Below are positions 9,142-17,781 of a stretch of DNA of 44,230 nucleotides, in pieces. Position numbers and translations under genes: made by a program. Within the stretch, counting starts at the first letter, position 1. Every line of letters begins with the position of its first letter. The DNA is from Candidatus Woesearchaeota archaeon. Its GTDB lineage: Archaea > Nanobdellota > Nanobdellia > Woesearchaeales > UBA9642. A model generated the notes under the pieces. The model did not search any database and was not told the origin of the DNA. It was given only the letters and a program-made list of their open reading frames with translations. The stretch lies in contig BPGB01000013.1 of assembly GCA_026002815.1 (NCBI GenBank), positions 1 to 44,230 on the forward strand. Reading direction: 5' to 3'.

Positions 9142-9993
9142 ATGGATTATATCCTTTGTACAAATGATTGCTGGAAAAAATTACATCAGGATTTCTGGGA
9201 AGATAATTTTTGTAAAGTTTGCTCAAATAAAGATATGTGTAAAAAATGGGCAAGAAATGATTTATATAACGACCCAAATACAAAAGATCGTATTGTATTA
9301 GCAGTGGGAACAAGTTGTAAAAGAGAAAAACCCTTAGAAAAAATTGATATTCTAATCATTGGTAATAAACCAGCAGAAGGTTATGTTCCACCACAATCAC
9401 AATTTCCATATACAGATATATGTGGACATATTGATAATTTTTATCAAGATTATCAAAAGCATCCTCAACCAAATAGATTCTTGATATGATATTTATGGTG
9501 TGTATTGGATTGTCATAATATTAGTTGGGTATATATTGACTTCTTAAAAAATCCTTATGTAGATTCAAATAATATGTTAAAAACAAAATGTATAGAATTT
9601 CTATTATTACAAATTTTAGCATTACAACCTACAATTATTCTAACACTGGGGAATAAAGATGGTTTAAAAGATTTTTTTAATATCTTTGCATATCCTAAAA
9701 AATTAAACGGTGGTGTTACTTGGTTACATGGAAAATATACTAATATAAAAATTGATATTCCATTTTTGTTTAAAAATCAATATTTTCAATTTCCCGAAGA
9801 TAAGAGGAATGATTATAAAAATACATATTCTTGTATTCTGGATTTTCCTTATGAATGTAATTGGATTGTAAGTATGTTTCCCGGAGGAATGAACTTTAAT
9901 TTTACAAGTATTAGTGGTTGGGAATCTATTTTCGAATCAATTGGTAAAATATTAAATAAACCTATTAATCCAGAAAATTGTCCAGAATGTTAA
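9142..9993 (+). pseudogene. Uracil-DNA-glycosylase-like protein, interrupted by an in-frame TGA
   Basis: One frame of 283 sense-or-stop codons, broken only by TGA at 9487-9489 (codon 116). The start ATG at 9142 has GGAGG 5 bases upstream. The N-terminus has a Cys cluster (CTNDC, then CKVCSNKDMC) that could bind zinc or an Fe-S cluster; a CPEC ends the protein. KIDILIIGNKPAEGY (about residue 72) resembles UDG motif A. After the stop come HNISWVYIDFLKNPY, then a helix with Cys leading to LQPTIILTLGNKDG, the usual UDG helix–strand. Near the end, IVSMFPGGMNF stands where UDGs have an HPS motif, so the catalytic signature is degenerate. TGA is a normal stop elsewhere in the window. It is either a nonsense mutation, a sequencing error, or a gene split in two (a downstream TTG/ATG could restart). 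Confidence 0.6.
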
Positions 9994-10005
9994 AAAAATA
10001 TAATA

Positions 10006-10032
10006 GCGTCCGCAATGGACGCCAATTTTTTT
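10006..10032. terminator. Rho-independent terminator
   Basis: Perfect 6-bp stem GCGTCC/GGACGC (10006-10011 and 10017-10022) around a 5-base loop, followed on + by CAA and a run of T. It sits 13 bp after the stop of the + strand UDG-like gene. A-rich sequence on the left flank could let it also work for the convergent nuclease gene. Confidence 0.85.
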
Positions 10033-11570
10033 TATAGTTTTTCCCATTCATAATGCACAATATTTCGTTTCTCTTTACTAAATTCTATTCCTATCAGATA
10101 TATCTCTCTATATTTACCCTGATACTTCTCGTAATATTTCCTCTCTTTTATCTGTTTTAATGATAATCCCTCTTCTTTTTCTATTACCTTAAATTCTATT
10201 ATATATAATCTATCCTTATATATCAATGTTAAATCAATCCTACCTCTATTCGTCGCATCTTCTGTTATTACCTCTAATCCACTTCCATTCAATAATGCAT
10301 ATACCACTGAAGCATAAAATCCCTCATAACTATCTATCTCATTCCTCCTATACCAGTCCAATGGTATACTCGAAAAAAAACTATATAATATATTTCTTAT
10401 ACTATCTATATCATTATTCTCTAAGGATTCTATTATACCTATCTGTAATTCATCTTTCTCTGATAAGATATTAAATATATTATTTAAATATAAATTATTT
10501 AAACTTATCTTTACTTCTAAATTTGGATAAGTTAATTCATAAAATGTTTTCTCTGTTAATCTCTTTACCTCTTTTATCGTTAAATATCCAGTCTGAAATA
10601 ATATATTCTCAACATTTATATAATCTATATCTAAATTTGATAATATCTCTTCGCCCGCTTTTAATGACTCTAATTTCGGTATATAATATTTATTCTGTAA
10701 TATCAATTTTACTAAAAATGTTGGTGTCCCTGTTTCGAACCAGTATGGCCTGTATAACTTTTTATCTAAAAATAATAATATATCAAATGGATTATATACT
10801 TTATCCCCTAACCAATTATAGCCATTATACCATTTCTTTATTTCTTCTATATCCACATCTAACAATCTATCCTTAAATACTTCTTCAAACTCTTCCTGTG
10901 TATATCCACATATCGTAGAGAATTTCTCGTCTATTGTTATATCATTTATTTGATTCAATCCACTAAATATCGATACCTTCGAAAATCTCGATACCCCCGT
11001 CAAAAATACAAATTTTAAATATGCATCCAATGGCTTTAATACACTATAAAAATCTTTTAACACCTCTCTTATCTCTATCGCCTTCTCCCTATCCTCTATC
11101 CTATCCAATATTGGCTTATCATACTCATCTACTAATACCACTACGGGGGCTTTATATTTCTCATATGCTTGAAATATCAACTCTTCTATACATCTTCTAA
11201 AATCTTTTTTATGTTCACATGATATTTTAAGTGATTCTTGATTTCTTTCGAGCAATGTAACAATTCTTTCTTTTAATCTTCTGCATTATGAATTACCCCA
11301 CCTCCAAAATCTATATGGATTACGGGATATTTCTTTCCCCAATCCCAATTCTTCTCTAAATATAATCCCTTCAAATAACTCTTTTCTGCCTAAAAACGCC
11401 TGTTTTAACGTATCTACTAATAAAGACTTACCAAATCTCCTTGGACGAGAAAGAAAATAATACGTCCCATTTCTTACAAGCTTCTCTATAAATATACTTT
11501 TATCTACATAATAATAATTTCCCTCTCTTATCTTTTCAAAACTCGATATTCCTATGGGTAATTGCTTCAT
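10032..11570 (-). pseudogene. AAA-ATPase-like / PD-(D/E)XK nuclease family protein, two frameshifts
   Basis: Near-copy of the intact gene at 11620-13158. N-terminal part (from 11570): KLVRNGTYYFLSRPRRFGKS (P-loop-like element). The frame breaks where the run at 11367-11369 has CCC instead of the CC in the intact copy. The second break is near 11275, where restoring one T to the coding strand would give AEDLKERIVTLLERN. The long distal frame has VVVLVDEYDKPILDRIED (Walker B-like) and, at the C-terminus, GRIDLTLIYKDRLYIIEFKV (nuclease D…E-x-K). Family members are abundant, poorly characterised ATPase–nucleases, probably mobile. The two shifts are opposite in sign, so only about 30 residues are out of frame, interrupted by a stop. 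Confidence 0.8.
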
Positions 11571-11619
11571 CTTTTCCTCTTTTCTTTTTTTTTACTTATT
11601 ACTTATTATATAACTAAAT

Positions 11620-13158
11620 TTAGAACTTCTCCCATTCATAATGCACAATATTACGTTTCTCTTTACTAAATTCTATTCCTATAAGATATATATCTTTATA
11701 TTTGCCCTGATATTTCTCATAATATTTTCTCTCTTTTATCTGTTTTAAGGCTAATCCCTCTTCTTTTTCTATTACTTTAAATTCTATTATATAGACTCTA
11801 TCCTTATATATCACTGTTAAATCAATCCTACCTCTATTCGTAGCATCTTCTGTTATTACCTCTAATCCACTTCCATTCAATAATGCATATACCACTGAGG
11901 CATAAAATCCTTCATACTTATCTATCTCATTCCTCCTATACCAGTCCATCTGTATACTCGAAAAAAAACTATATAATAGTTCCTTTAATCTATCTAAATT
12001 ATTACTTTCCAATACACGGATTATCCCTATCTCTACTCTATCTTTTTCTAATGTATTCGTTATATAATTCAAAAATGCATCATTTAAACTTATCCTTACC
12101 TCTATATTCGGATAACTTAATAAATAATAATTCTTTATCCCTAACTGATATCGCTCTTTTATCGTTAAATATCCAGTCTGAAATAATAAATTCTCCGGAT
12201 GTATAAAATCTATATCTATATTTGATAATAATTCTTCTCCTACTTCTAAATTCTCTAACTCCGGTAAATAATATCGCTCCTTATGAAATAATTTTATTAA
12301 AAATGTCGGTGTCCCTGTCTCGAACCAGTATGGCCTGTATAATTTCTCGTCTAAAAATAATAATATATCAAATGGATTATATACTTTATCCCCTAACCAA
12401 TTATAGCCATTATACCATTTCTTTACTTCTTCTAAATCCACATCTAACAATCTATCCTTAAATACTTCTTCAAACTCCTCCTGTGTATATCCACATATCG
12501 TAGAAAACTTTGGAGATAATGTTATATCCTGTATCTGATTCAATCCACTAAATATCGATACCTTCGAAAATCTTGATACCCCCGTCAAAAATACAAATTT
12601 TAAATATGCATCCAATGGCTTTAATACACTATAAAAATCTTTTAATACCTCTCTTATCTCTATCGCCTTCTCCCTATCCTCTATCCTATCCAATATTGGC
12701 TTATCATACTCATCTACTAATACCACTACAGATTGATTATATTTCTTATATAAACTAATAATTAAATCCCTAAACAAAAAATTATATGTATTTTTATTTT
12801 CTAAAATTTTTAATCCATATAATATATAATGTTCTTCTAATTGTTTAATTAATACTTGTTTTAATTCTTCTTTATCTTTTATTACCCCTCCTCCAAAATC
12901 TATATGGATTACGGGATATTTCTTTCCCCAATCCCAATTCTTCTCTAAATATAATCCTTCAAATAACTCTTTTCTGCCTAAAAACGCCTGTTTTAACGTA
13001 TCTACTAATAAAGACTTACCAAATCTCCTTGGACGAGAAAGAAAATAATATGTCCCATTTCTTACAAGCTTCTCTATAAATATACTTTTATCTACATAAT
13101 AATAATCCCCTCCTCTTATCTTTTCAAAACTTGATATTCCTATGGGTAATTTCTTCAT
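11620..13158 (-). CDS. AAA-ATPase-like / PD-(D/E)XK nuclease family protein
   Basis: Intact 512-residue member of the family that joins an N-terminal AAA-ATPase-like domain to a C-terminal PD-(D/E)XK nuclease domain. Visible: LPIGISSFEKIRGGDYYYVD at the very N-terminus (typical family opening), a P-loop-like SRPRRFGKSLLVD (about 40), VVVLVDEYDKPILDRI (about 150, Walker B), LTGVSRFSKVSIFSGLNQ (about 210), and nuclease residues in GRIDLTVIYKDRVYIIEFKV (about 455-475, D then E-x-K). GAGGG lies 6 bases before the ATG. The exact role of this family is not established; its members multiply in genomes like selfish or defence-associated genes. It is followed directly by its frameshifted paralogue. 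Confidence 0.88.
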   Translation of the reverse strand: MKKLPIGISSFEKIRGGDYYYVDKSIFIEKLVRNGTYYFLSRPRRFGKSLLVDTLKQAFLGRKELFEGLYLEKNWDWGKKYPVIHIDFGGGVIKDKEELKQVLIKQLEEHYILYGLKILENKNTYNFLFRDLIISLYKKYNQSVVVLVDEYDKPILDRIEDREKAIEIREVLKDFYSVLKPLDAYLKFVFLTGVSRFSKVSIFSGLNQIQDITLSPKFSTICGYTQEEFEEVFKDRLLDVDLEEVKKWYNGYNWLGDKVYNPFDILLFLDEKLYRPYWFETGTPTFLIKLFHKERYYLPELENLEVGEELLSNIDIDFIHPENLLFQTGYLTIKERYQLGIKNYYLLSYPNIEVRISLNDAFLNYITNTLEKDRVEIGIIRVLESNNLDRLKELLYSFFSSIQMDWYRRNEIDKYEGFYASVVYALLNGSGLEVITEDATNRGRIDLTVIYKDRVYIIEFKVIEKEEGLALKQIKERKYYEKYQGKYKDIYLIGIEFSKEKRNIVHYEWEKF

Positions 13159-13189
13159 TTTTTTCCCTCGCTATTTTTACTCTCTCTAA

Positions 13190-13348
13190 GGTTTTTTGCA
13201 AAACTCCCATTTTAAAGCAAAATTTTATTTAAATATTAATAACATATATTCAAAAATTCAATACTTTTTTTATATCACAAAAAATTATCTATATTATATT
13301 GGCATATATTTTTATAAAAAAATCATTTACTTTTATGAAACAGAGACC
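13190..13348. mobile_element. MITE-like element, degenerate copy (159 bp)
   Basis: Ends GGTTTTTTGCAAAACT and TTTTATGAAACAGAGACC form a decayed version of the inverted repeats of the neighbouring element at 13365. The interior shares clear stretches with it (AAAGCAAAATTTT, CAATACTTTTTTTATATCAC versus TTAATACTTTTTTCATATCAC). No open frame of note and no clear target duplication. It begins about 30 bp upstream of the nuclease gene start and may influence its promoter. Confidence 0.65.
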
Positions 13349-13364
13349 TTCTACTTTCTAAAAG

Positions 13365-13542
13365 GGCTTTGTTGCATAACTATTATTTAAAATCAAAATC
13401 TTTTATAAAAGCAAAATTTTTTCAAATATTACAAACATACCTTTAAAAATTTAATACTTTTTTCATATCACGAAAAATTGTTTTAAAATGTTGATAAATA
13501 TTTTTATAATTAGAAAATAATTAACTTTTATGCAACAGAGCC
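13365..13542. mobile_element. MITE-like element with 9-bp target duplication (178 bp)
   Basis: Left end GGCTTTGTTGCATAA, right end TTATGCAACAGAGCC (reverse complement GGCTCTGTTGCATAA): 14 of 15 positions match. It is flanked on both sides by TTCTAAAAG (13356-13364 and 13543-13551), a perfect direct repeat expected for a target-site duplication. The interior is AT-rich with no coding capacity. The ends recall the GGCTxTGTTGCA termini seen in some insertion sequence families (for example IS6-type), but no transposase is present in the window, so the source family is unassigned. Confidence 0.8.
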
Positions 13543-13551
13543 TTCTAAAAG

Positions 13552-14070
13552 AAAAAATTCTTTTTGTAAGAAAATATAATGATTTTATTCTTCTGTCGAG
13601 TATTTAATTGCTAGAATCCAATTTATGGGTTTTGGAAAAATAGATATTACTGGAATAAATTTATAAATTAATTCTTAATGTTAAAAAATTCTGCATACAT
13701 CTTTATGGGATTATTCATTATTGTGTTATATTGATTGTGTCAAAAAAACCCTTTGCAAAGCTTTTGAAATTTTGGTTTTATGAATTAATTTGCAATAAAA
13801 AGTAAAAAGATAGATTATAATTGAAAAACTAATAAATAATAAACAAGAATTAGAAAACTTAATTAAACAGGAAATCAAAAAAAACTATTTGAGAATCTAA
13901 TATTATAGTACAAACCTATTAGAAAAAGAGAAATAAAAGAAATAAGAAAACGAGTAAAAGTAATAAAAGTATTTCTTATAGAAATTCCCTTAATAAATAT
14001 CTCTATTTTGTTTATTTGGAGAGAAATAGTAAAATTAAAAATAGAAAATTAAATAATTTTAATAATTTTT
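13552..14070. other. Gene-free AT-rich stretch with a possible decayed small frame
   Basis: No intact gene. On + around 13825-14052 there are Lys/Glu/Ile-rich frames interrupted by stops and shifts; one reads IEKLINNKQELENLIKQEIK, and another ends in EIPLINISILFIWREIVKLK before a TAA. They may be remains of one helical protein; I do not recognise it. No RNA gene or repeat was noticed. Confidence 0.4.
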
Positions 14071-14250
14071 TTACCAAGGGGAAAAACACAATTGAGTTGA
14101 TACAATCGCTTTAGCATTAAGTTTTTGATTTTGCTGATTGACATCTTCTAAATATACTATATAAGCAAAACAATCTTCTATACTTTGAAAATTTTTAATT
14201 GTTTCATTATGTATTAATTTTTTGACAATTCTCTTTAAACTTATAGTTAA
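14071..14250 (-). pseudogene. Unidentified gene remnant (C-terminal fragment)
   Basis: An open frame of about 59 codons without a start codon, reading ...IEDCFAYIVYLEDVNQQNQ... and ending ...IVSTQLCFSPW before TAA. It is bounded upstream by a stop. The composition is protein-like and the position, just downstream of the decayed gmhB, fits a former last gene of the polysaccharide operon. The family is not recognised. Confidence 0.3.
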
Positions 14251-14282
14251 TTATAACTTAAAAAATTATAATATCATGTGCA

Positions 14283-14783
14283 TTATTGAGTGCCTATCAA
14301 TTTATATTGTGAAAAAAAATCAGATGATGAATTATCTTCTATAAAATTACTTATCATACCGACTTTATTCCTAAAATTCTATGTCAGATAACGAAACCCC
14401 TATTATTAAAGATTTTTTAAAATCTATTTTAGGAAAATTCTTTTTTTAAAGTTATTCCTATTTCTGGCTTTCTATAATTATAAATTTCCTTTTCTTAATA
14501 ATGAGGACAATAATTATATTATATATTATCCTTTTTTAAAAATTGTAACATATTATGATATATTTTATCCAAATCATCTACACTTCTAAATCCTATTCCA
14601 ATTCCTCCTTGATTTGTAACAATAATAATTTTCTCAAAACTCAAAAATTCTATTAATTATTTTTCAACCCATCCATAACGTTAGGTAAAAATTTAAATCG
14701 TGCCCATTTCTTACGCAACCACCATCTATTTTTTTATTTATAACTCCGTCTCTATCTAAAAAGAGAGTCTAGCTTTTATCCAT
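14283..14783 (-). pseudogene. gmhB: Decayed D-glycero-D-manno-heptose-1,7-bisphosphate phosphatase
   Basis: HAD-family GmhB remnant recognisable in pieces across several frames. After the ATG at 14783, codon 5 is TAG, then LFLDRDGVINKK (HAD motif I), NGHDLNFLPNVMDGLK, IIIVTNQGGIGIGF (motif II), and on through YNYCPHY (Cys/His zinc-loop region) and RKPEIGITLKKEF to a motif IV-like SLSDIE before TAA at 14283. The roughly 500-bp span equals the normal gene length, so it decayed by point changes and indels rather than deletion. Its start overlaps the hddC end by 8 bp. In the GDP-heptose pathway GmhB removes the C7 phosphate between HddA and HddC, so its loss would need another phosphatase. Confidence 0.8.
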
Positions 14784-16063
14784 ACTTAAACTTTTTAAAA
14801 TCTTTTTTCGCTCTCTCATAATCCTCCGGTACTCCTATGTCTATGAAGTAGGAATCAAAAGGTAATCCATAAAAATTATAAATAGAATAATACTTTTCCA
14901 AAAGATCCTTTTCAAAAGAAAATTTAGCAGGTAAACGGAGAGACAAATAGAAATCTCTATTGATTAAATAAATACCTCCATTTATCAATCCACTTTCCCT
15001 GTGTTTTTTTTCTAAAAAGGCAGACGATCTTATTGTCACTATCTATTTCAATGACTCCATATCTATCAAGATTTTCCATTCTCTTTAAAGCTAAAGATAT
15101 TTTTGAATTTTTATCTTTATGAAATTTATAAAACCGTTCTAAATTTATATCAAAAAATGTGTCCCCATTTAGTATAAAAACATCTTTTTCTTGTGCTAAA
15201 GTTATTGCTTGTTTTATTGCACCGCCAGTGCCTAACAATTCCTTTTCCTCAGAGTAAAAAATAGAAACACCTTTGAATTCAAAACCAAAATAATCTTTTA
15301 TTATTTCTGACTTGTAACCAATGGCTAAAATAACTTTTTTAACTCCATATCTTCTCAAATAATAAAATATATATTCTAAGAAAGGTTTCCCATTAATATC
15401 TGCCATAGGTTTTGGTAAATCTTTAACTAATTTTCTAAGTCTTGTTCCTAATCCCCCAGCTAAAATTATAGCTTCTTTAACCTTATTAAATAATTCCCTT
15501 TCTACAATCTCGCATATTATATGACCTATCGTTATGTGAGCTTCTTGAATCCTTGGTGTATCGTTTGAAGGAACATTTATCAAATATTTACATATATTTT
15601 TTATCTTTCCTCCACTTTCTCCGGTCATACCAACAGTTATCATTCCAATTTTATTCGCTTCTTCCAGTGCTTTAATTACATTATTAGAATTTCCTGAAGT
15701 TGATATACCAATTAAAATATCTCCTTTTCTACCATTAGCCTTTACGAGTCTTGAAAACACCTCATCATAGGAATAATCATTGGCCACGGCTGTAAGATAG
15801 GAAGTATTAACATGCAATGCCTCAGCGAATAAAGGCTCTCTATCAAAATAAAATCTCCCTGATAATTCAGCTGCTATATGTTGCGCATCCGCTGCACTTC
15901 CACCGTTTCCACAAAATAAAACTTTCCTATCATTTTTAAAAGCTTCAACTATTAGAGAGGCAACTTTTAAAATCTTTTCAACTAAATCTTCATTTTCTAA
16001 AATCTTCCTTTTAACATCCACTGATTCTCTAATTCTGTCTAATATTAATTCTTTCAAGTTCAT
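14776..16063 (-). pseudogene. gmhA-hddC: Fused sedoheptulose-7-phosphate isomerase–heptose-1-phosphate nucleotidyltransferase, frameshifted
   Basis: Residues 1-195 are GmhA, a SIS-domain isomerase making D-glycero-D-manno-heptose-7-phosphate: VLFCGNGGSAADAQHIAAEL, then GISTSGNSNNVI and TPRIQEAHITIGHIICE. From about 197 a nucleotidyltransferase begins without a new start: AIILAGGLGTRLRKLVKDLP, KPMADINGKPFLEYI, FILNGDTFFDIN; this matches HddC (GDP-heptose formation). The frame shifts at about 15025-15032: the first frame ends at 14957, while the other continues as SSAFLEKKHRESGLINGG and runs to 14776. Dropping one base would restore a protein of about 428 residues. AAAGGAGG lies 8 bases before the ATG. 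Both halves look otherwise well conserved, so an assembly error is as likely as real inactivation. Confidence 0.85.
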
Positions 16064-16087
16064 ATATAAATCCTCCTTTAAGAAGTT

Positions 16088-16771
16088 TTAACAATATTTT
16101 TCTCTATCTTTCTTTTGAGCTAATATCTGGTAAGCGAAGCCCGTTATATCCCAAAAATCACCGGCAATGGGTACCTGCCTTATATAATGATATGTAATCA
16201 GAAAAGGCATTAGTAAAATTCTATACATATTTCTTCTTGTCCTGCTAAATATTATTTTAAAGTCATTATCTAATAAAATATTTATAATCTCATGAGGAGC
16301 ATAACACCTTATATGTGTCTCATCATCACAAAAGTGTAAAGTACCCTTCATAGATGGAAGATTAAAAGAGTTTATATCGGGGAATTCTATATATATATAT
16401 CCGCCTGACTTAACTTTCTGGGATATCTTATCTAAAACTTCTAATCCATTCTTTATGTGTTCGATTACATGAGACATAATAACAATATCGTAATAATTAT
16501 CTTGTATATCTTCTAATAAATCTTTTTCTAAATCCTTGTTAAAAAATTTATCCATAACTTTAAAATCCTCATCAGCTAAATTATAGAACTCTTTATCTAT
16601 GCAATGATATTCACAAAGTGGGAAAAATTTTTTAGTTTTAGAAGGCGATCTATTTCCACAACCTACATCAAGTATTTTAACAGGTTTATTTCTTAAATGT
16701 CTAAAATATTTAAATTTTTCTATTAAAGCGAACCCCAGTATTGACTTTAATCGTTGTTTTACACTTTCCAT
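16088..16771 (-). CDS. Class I SAM-dependent methyltransferase
   Basis: 227 residues. The SAM site is KILDVGCGNRSPSKTKKFFP (about 31-50); YDIVIMSHVIEHIKNGLEVL (about 93) is the post-II segment typical of methyltransferase type 11/23 domains, followed by SGGYIYIEFPDI. The C-terminal 60 residues are hydrophobic and may associate with the membrane. It sits between hddA and the gmhA–hddC fusion, so the likely acceptor is the heptose or a nearby sugar of the surface glycan; that is inference. GGAG lies 7 bases upstream of the ATG, which lies within the 3' end of hddA. Confidence 0.85.
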   Translation of the reverse strand: MESVKQRLKSILGFALIEKFKYFRHLRNKPVKILDVGCGNRSPSKTKKFFPLCEYHCIDKEFYNLADEDFKVMDKFFNKDLEKDLLEDIQDNYYDIVIMSHVIEHIKNGLEVLDKISQKVKSGGYIYIEFPDINSFNLPSMKGTLHFCDDETHIRCYAPHEIINILLDNDFKIIFSRTRRNMYRILLMPFLITYHYIRQVPIAGDFWDITGFAYQILAQKKDREKYC

Positions 16772-17781
16772 GTTTCTACTCCATACTTTGTAAATTGATA
16801 TCTTCTAAATTCTCCACCAAACTTTTGTAAAGATTCTATAACTTTATATCTTGTATTTCTTGGACAATATAGTATCATAAATCCTCCTCCTCCTGCTCCA
16901 GATATTTTACCACCTGTGGACCCAGCTCTTTTTGCTGCTTCGTAAATTTCTTCTATAACAGGATTTGTTATACCCTCTGCCATTTGTTTTTTATATTGCC
17001 ATCCAAAATCCAATATTTCTCCAATTTCATCAAGTTTTCCTTTTAAAATGGCTTCCTTCATCATTATAGCCTGTTCTTTTAATTTATGCATTGCTTCTAC
17101 AGATCTTTCTTTTTTTTCACTTACATTCTTTACCTGAGCTTCTATTATTTTTGAAGACAACCTGCTTGTCCCAGTGTAATAAAGTAAAAGATTGAATTGG
17201 AGTTCATTTATAATTTCGGGTTTAATTCTGAGGGGATTAACGATTACTTTATCGTTATCATAAAACTCCATAAAATTAAAACCTCCAAAGGTTGCTGCAT
17301 ATTGGTCCTGTTTACCACCGGTCATTTCCAAATCTTTTCTTTCTATTTCAAAAGCAATATGTGCAATATCATACTCTCCTAAAGGTAAACTTAACCATTC
17401 TGCAAAAGCTCCAAGAATTGCTACAACCAAAGTTGAAGAACTCCCAAGTCCTGACCCAGGAGGAGCATCTACATAAGTGGTAAGCTCAAAAGATAGTGGC
17501 TTTTTAACAAAATCCTTTACAATTCTATTATAAACCCCTTTTAATAAATCAAGCTCTCCGTTTATTTCCAAATAATCTCTTGCGTCAAGAATAATCCTCT
17601 GATTTCTGTCTATCGCATTCAAAATTATCTTTCCATCATCTCTGGGCTTAATAGTTGCATAAGCATACATGCTGATGGTTGCATTTAAAACTGCTCCTCC
17701 ATACAAATCTGAATAGGGACTTACATCTGTTCCTCCTCCTGCGAGCCCAAGCCTAAGGGGAGCCCTTGCCCTTATAATCAT
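16759..17781 (-). CDS. hddA: D-glycero-D-manno-heptose-7-phosphate kinase
   Basis: GHMP-family kinase of 340 residues that phosphorylates the C1 position of heptose-7-phosphate in GDP-D-glycero-alpha-D-manno-heptose synthesis. Typical opening RARAPLRLGLAGGGTDVSPY, ATP loop PGSGLGSSSTLVVAILGAF (about 110), GGKQDQYAATFGG (about 155) and C-terminal GSTGGKISGAGGGGF. HddA is preferred over the related fucokinase/GalK group because of these motifs and because gmhA–hddC and a gmhB remnant follow. GGAGG lies 7 bases before the ATG. The start overlaps the preceding glycosyltransferase stop. Confidence 0.88.
   Translation of the reverse strand: MIIRARAPLRLGLAGGGTDVSPYSDLYGGAVLNATISMYAYATIKPRDDGKIILNAIDRNQRIILDARDYLEINGELDLLKGVYNRIVKDFVKKPLSFELTTYVDAPPGSGLGSSSTLVVAILGAFAEWLSLPLGEYDIAHIAFEIERKDLEMTGGKQDQYAATFGGFNFMEFYDNDKVIVNPLRIKPEIINELQFNLLLYYTGTSRLSSKIIEAQVKNVSEKKERSVEAMHKLKEQAIMMKEAILKGKLDEIGEILDFGWQYKKQMAEGITNPVIEEIYEAAKRAGSTGGKISGAGGGGFMILYCPRNTRYKVIESLQKFGGEFRRYQFTKYGVETWKV

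Larger units (their letters stand above)
10032..13158 (-). repeat. Tandem direct repeat of two ~1.54-kb nuclease paralogues
   Basis: The genes at 10032-11570 and 11620-13158 align along their length. Long stretches are nearly identical at the DNA level (for example around 10981-11100 versus 12541-12660, and the first ~200 bases of each gene). The segment around 10440-10700 versus 12030-12290 and the part just after the P-loop domain are clearly diverged. The mosaic of identity suggests duplication followed by gene conversion or diversification. Unequal recombination between the copies would delete one gene. Confidence 0.8.

Noticed and set aside
9487-9489. TGA read as tryptophan or selenocysteine
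   Set aside because: Several genes end in TGA with ATGA overlaps (for example at 3270), so TGA is a normal stop here; no SECIS-like structure was recognised.
13190-13551. CRISPR-like or rRNA-linked repeat
   Set aside because: There are only two adjacent, imperfect copies with inverted ends and a target duplication; no short regular repeat-spacer pattern.
13200-14280. Transposase gene beside the inverted-repeat elements
   Set aside because: No frame with transposase motifs was found on either strand; only interrupted fragments.
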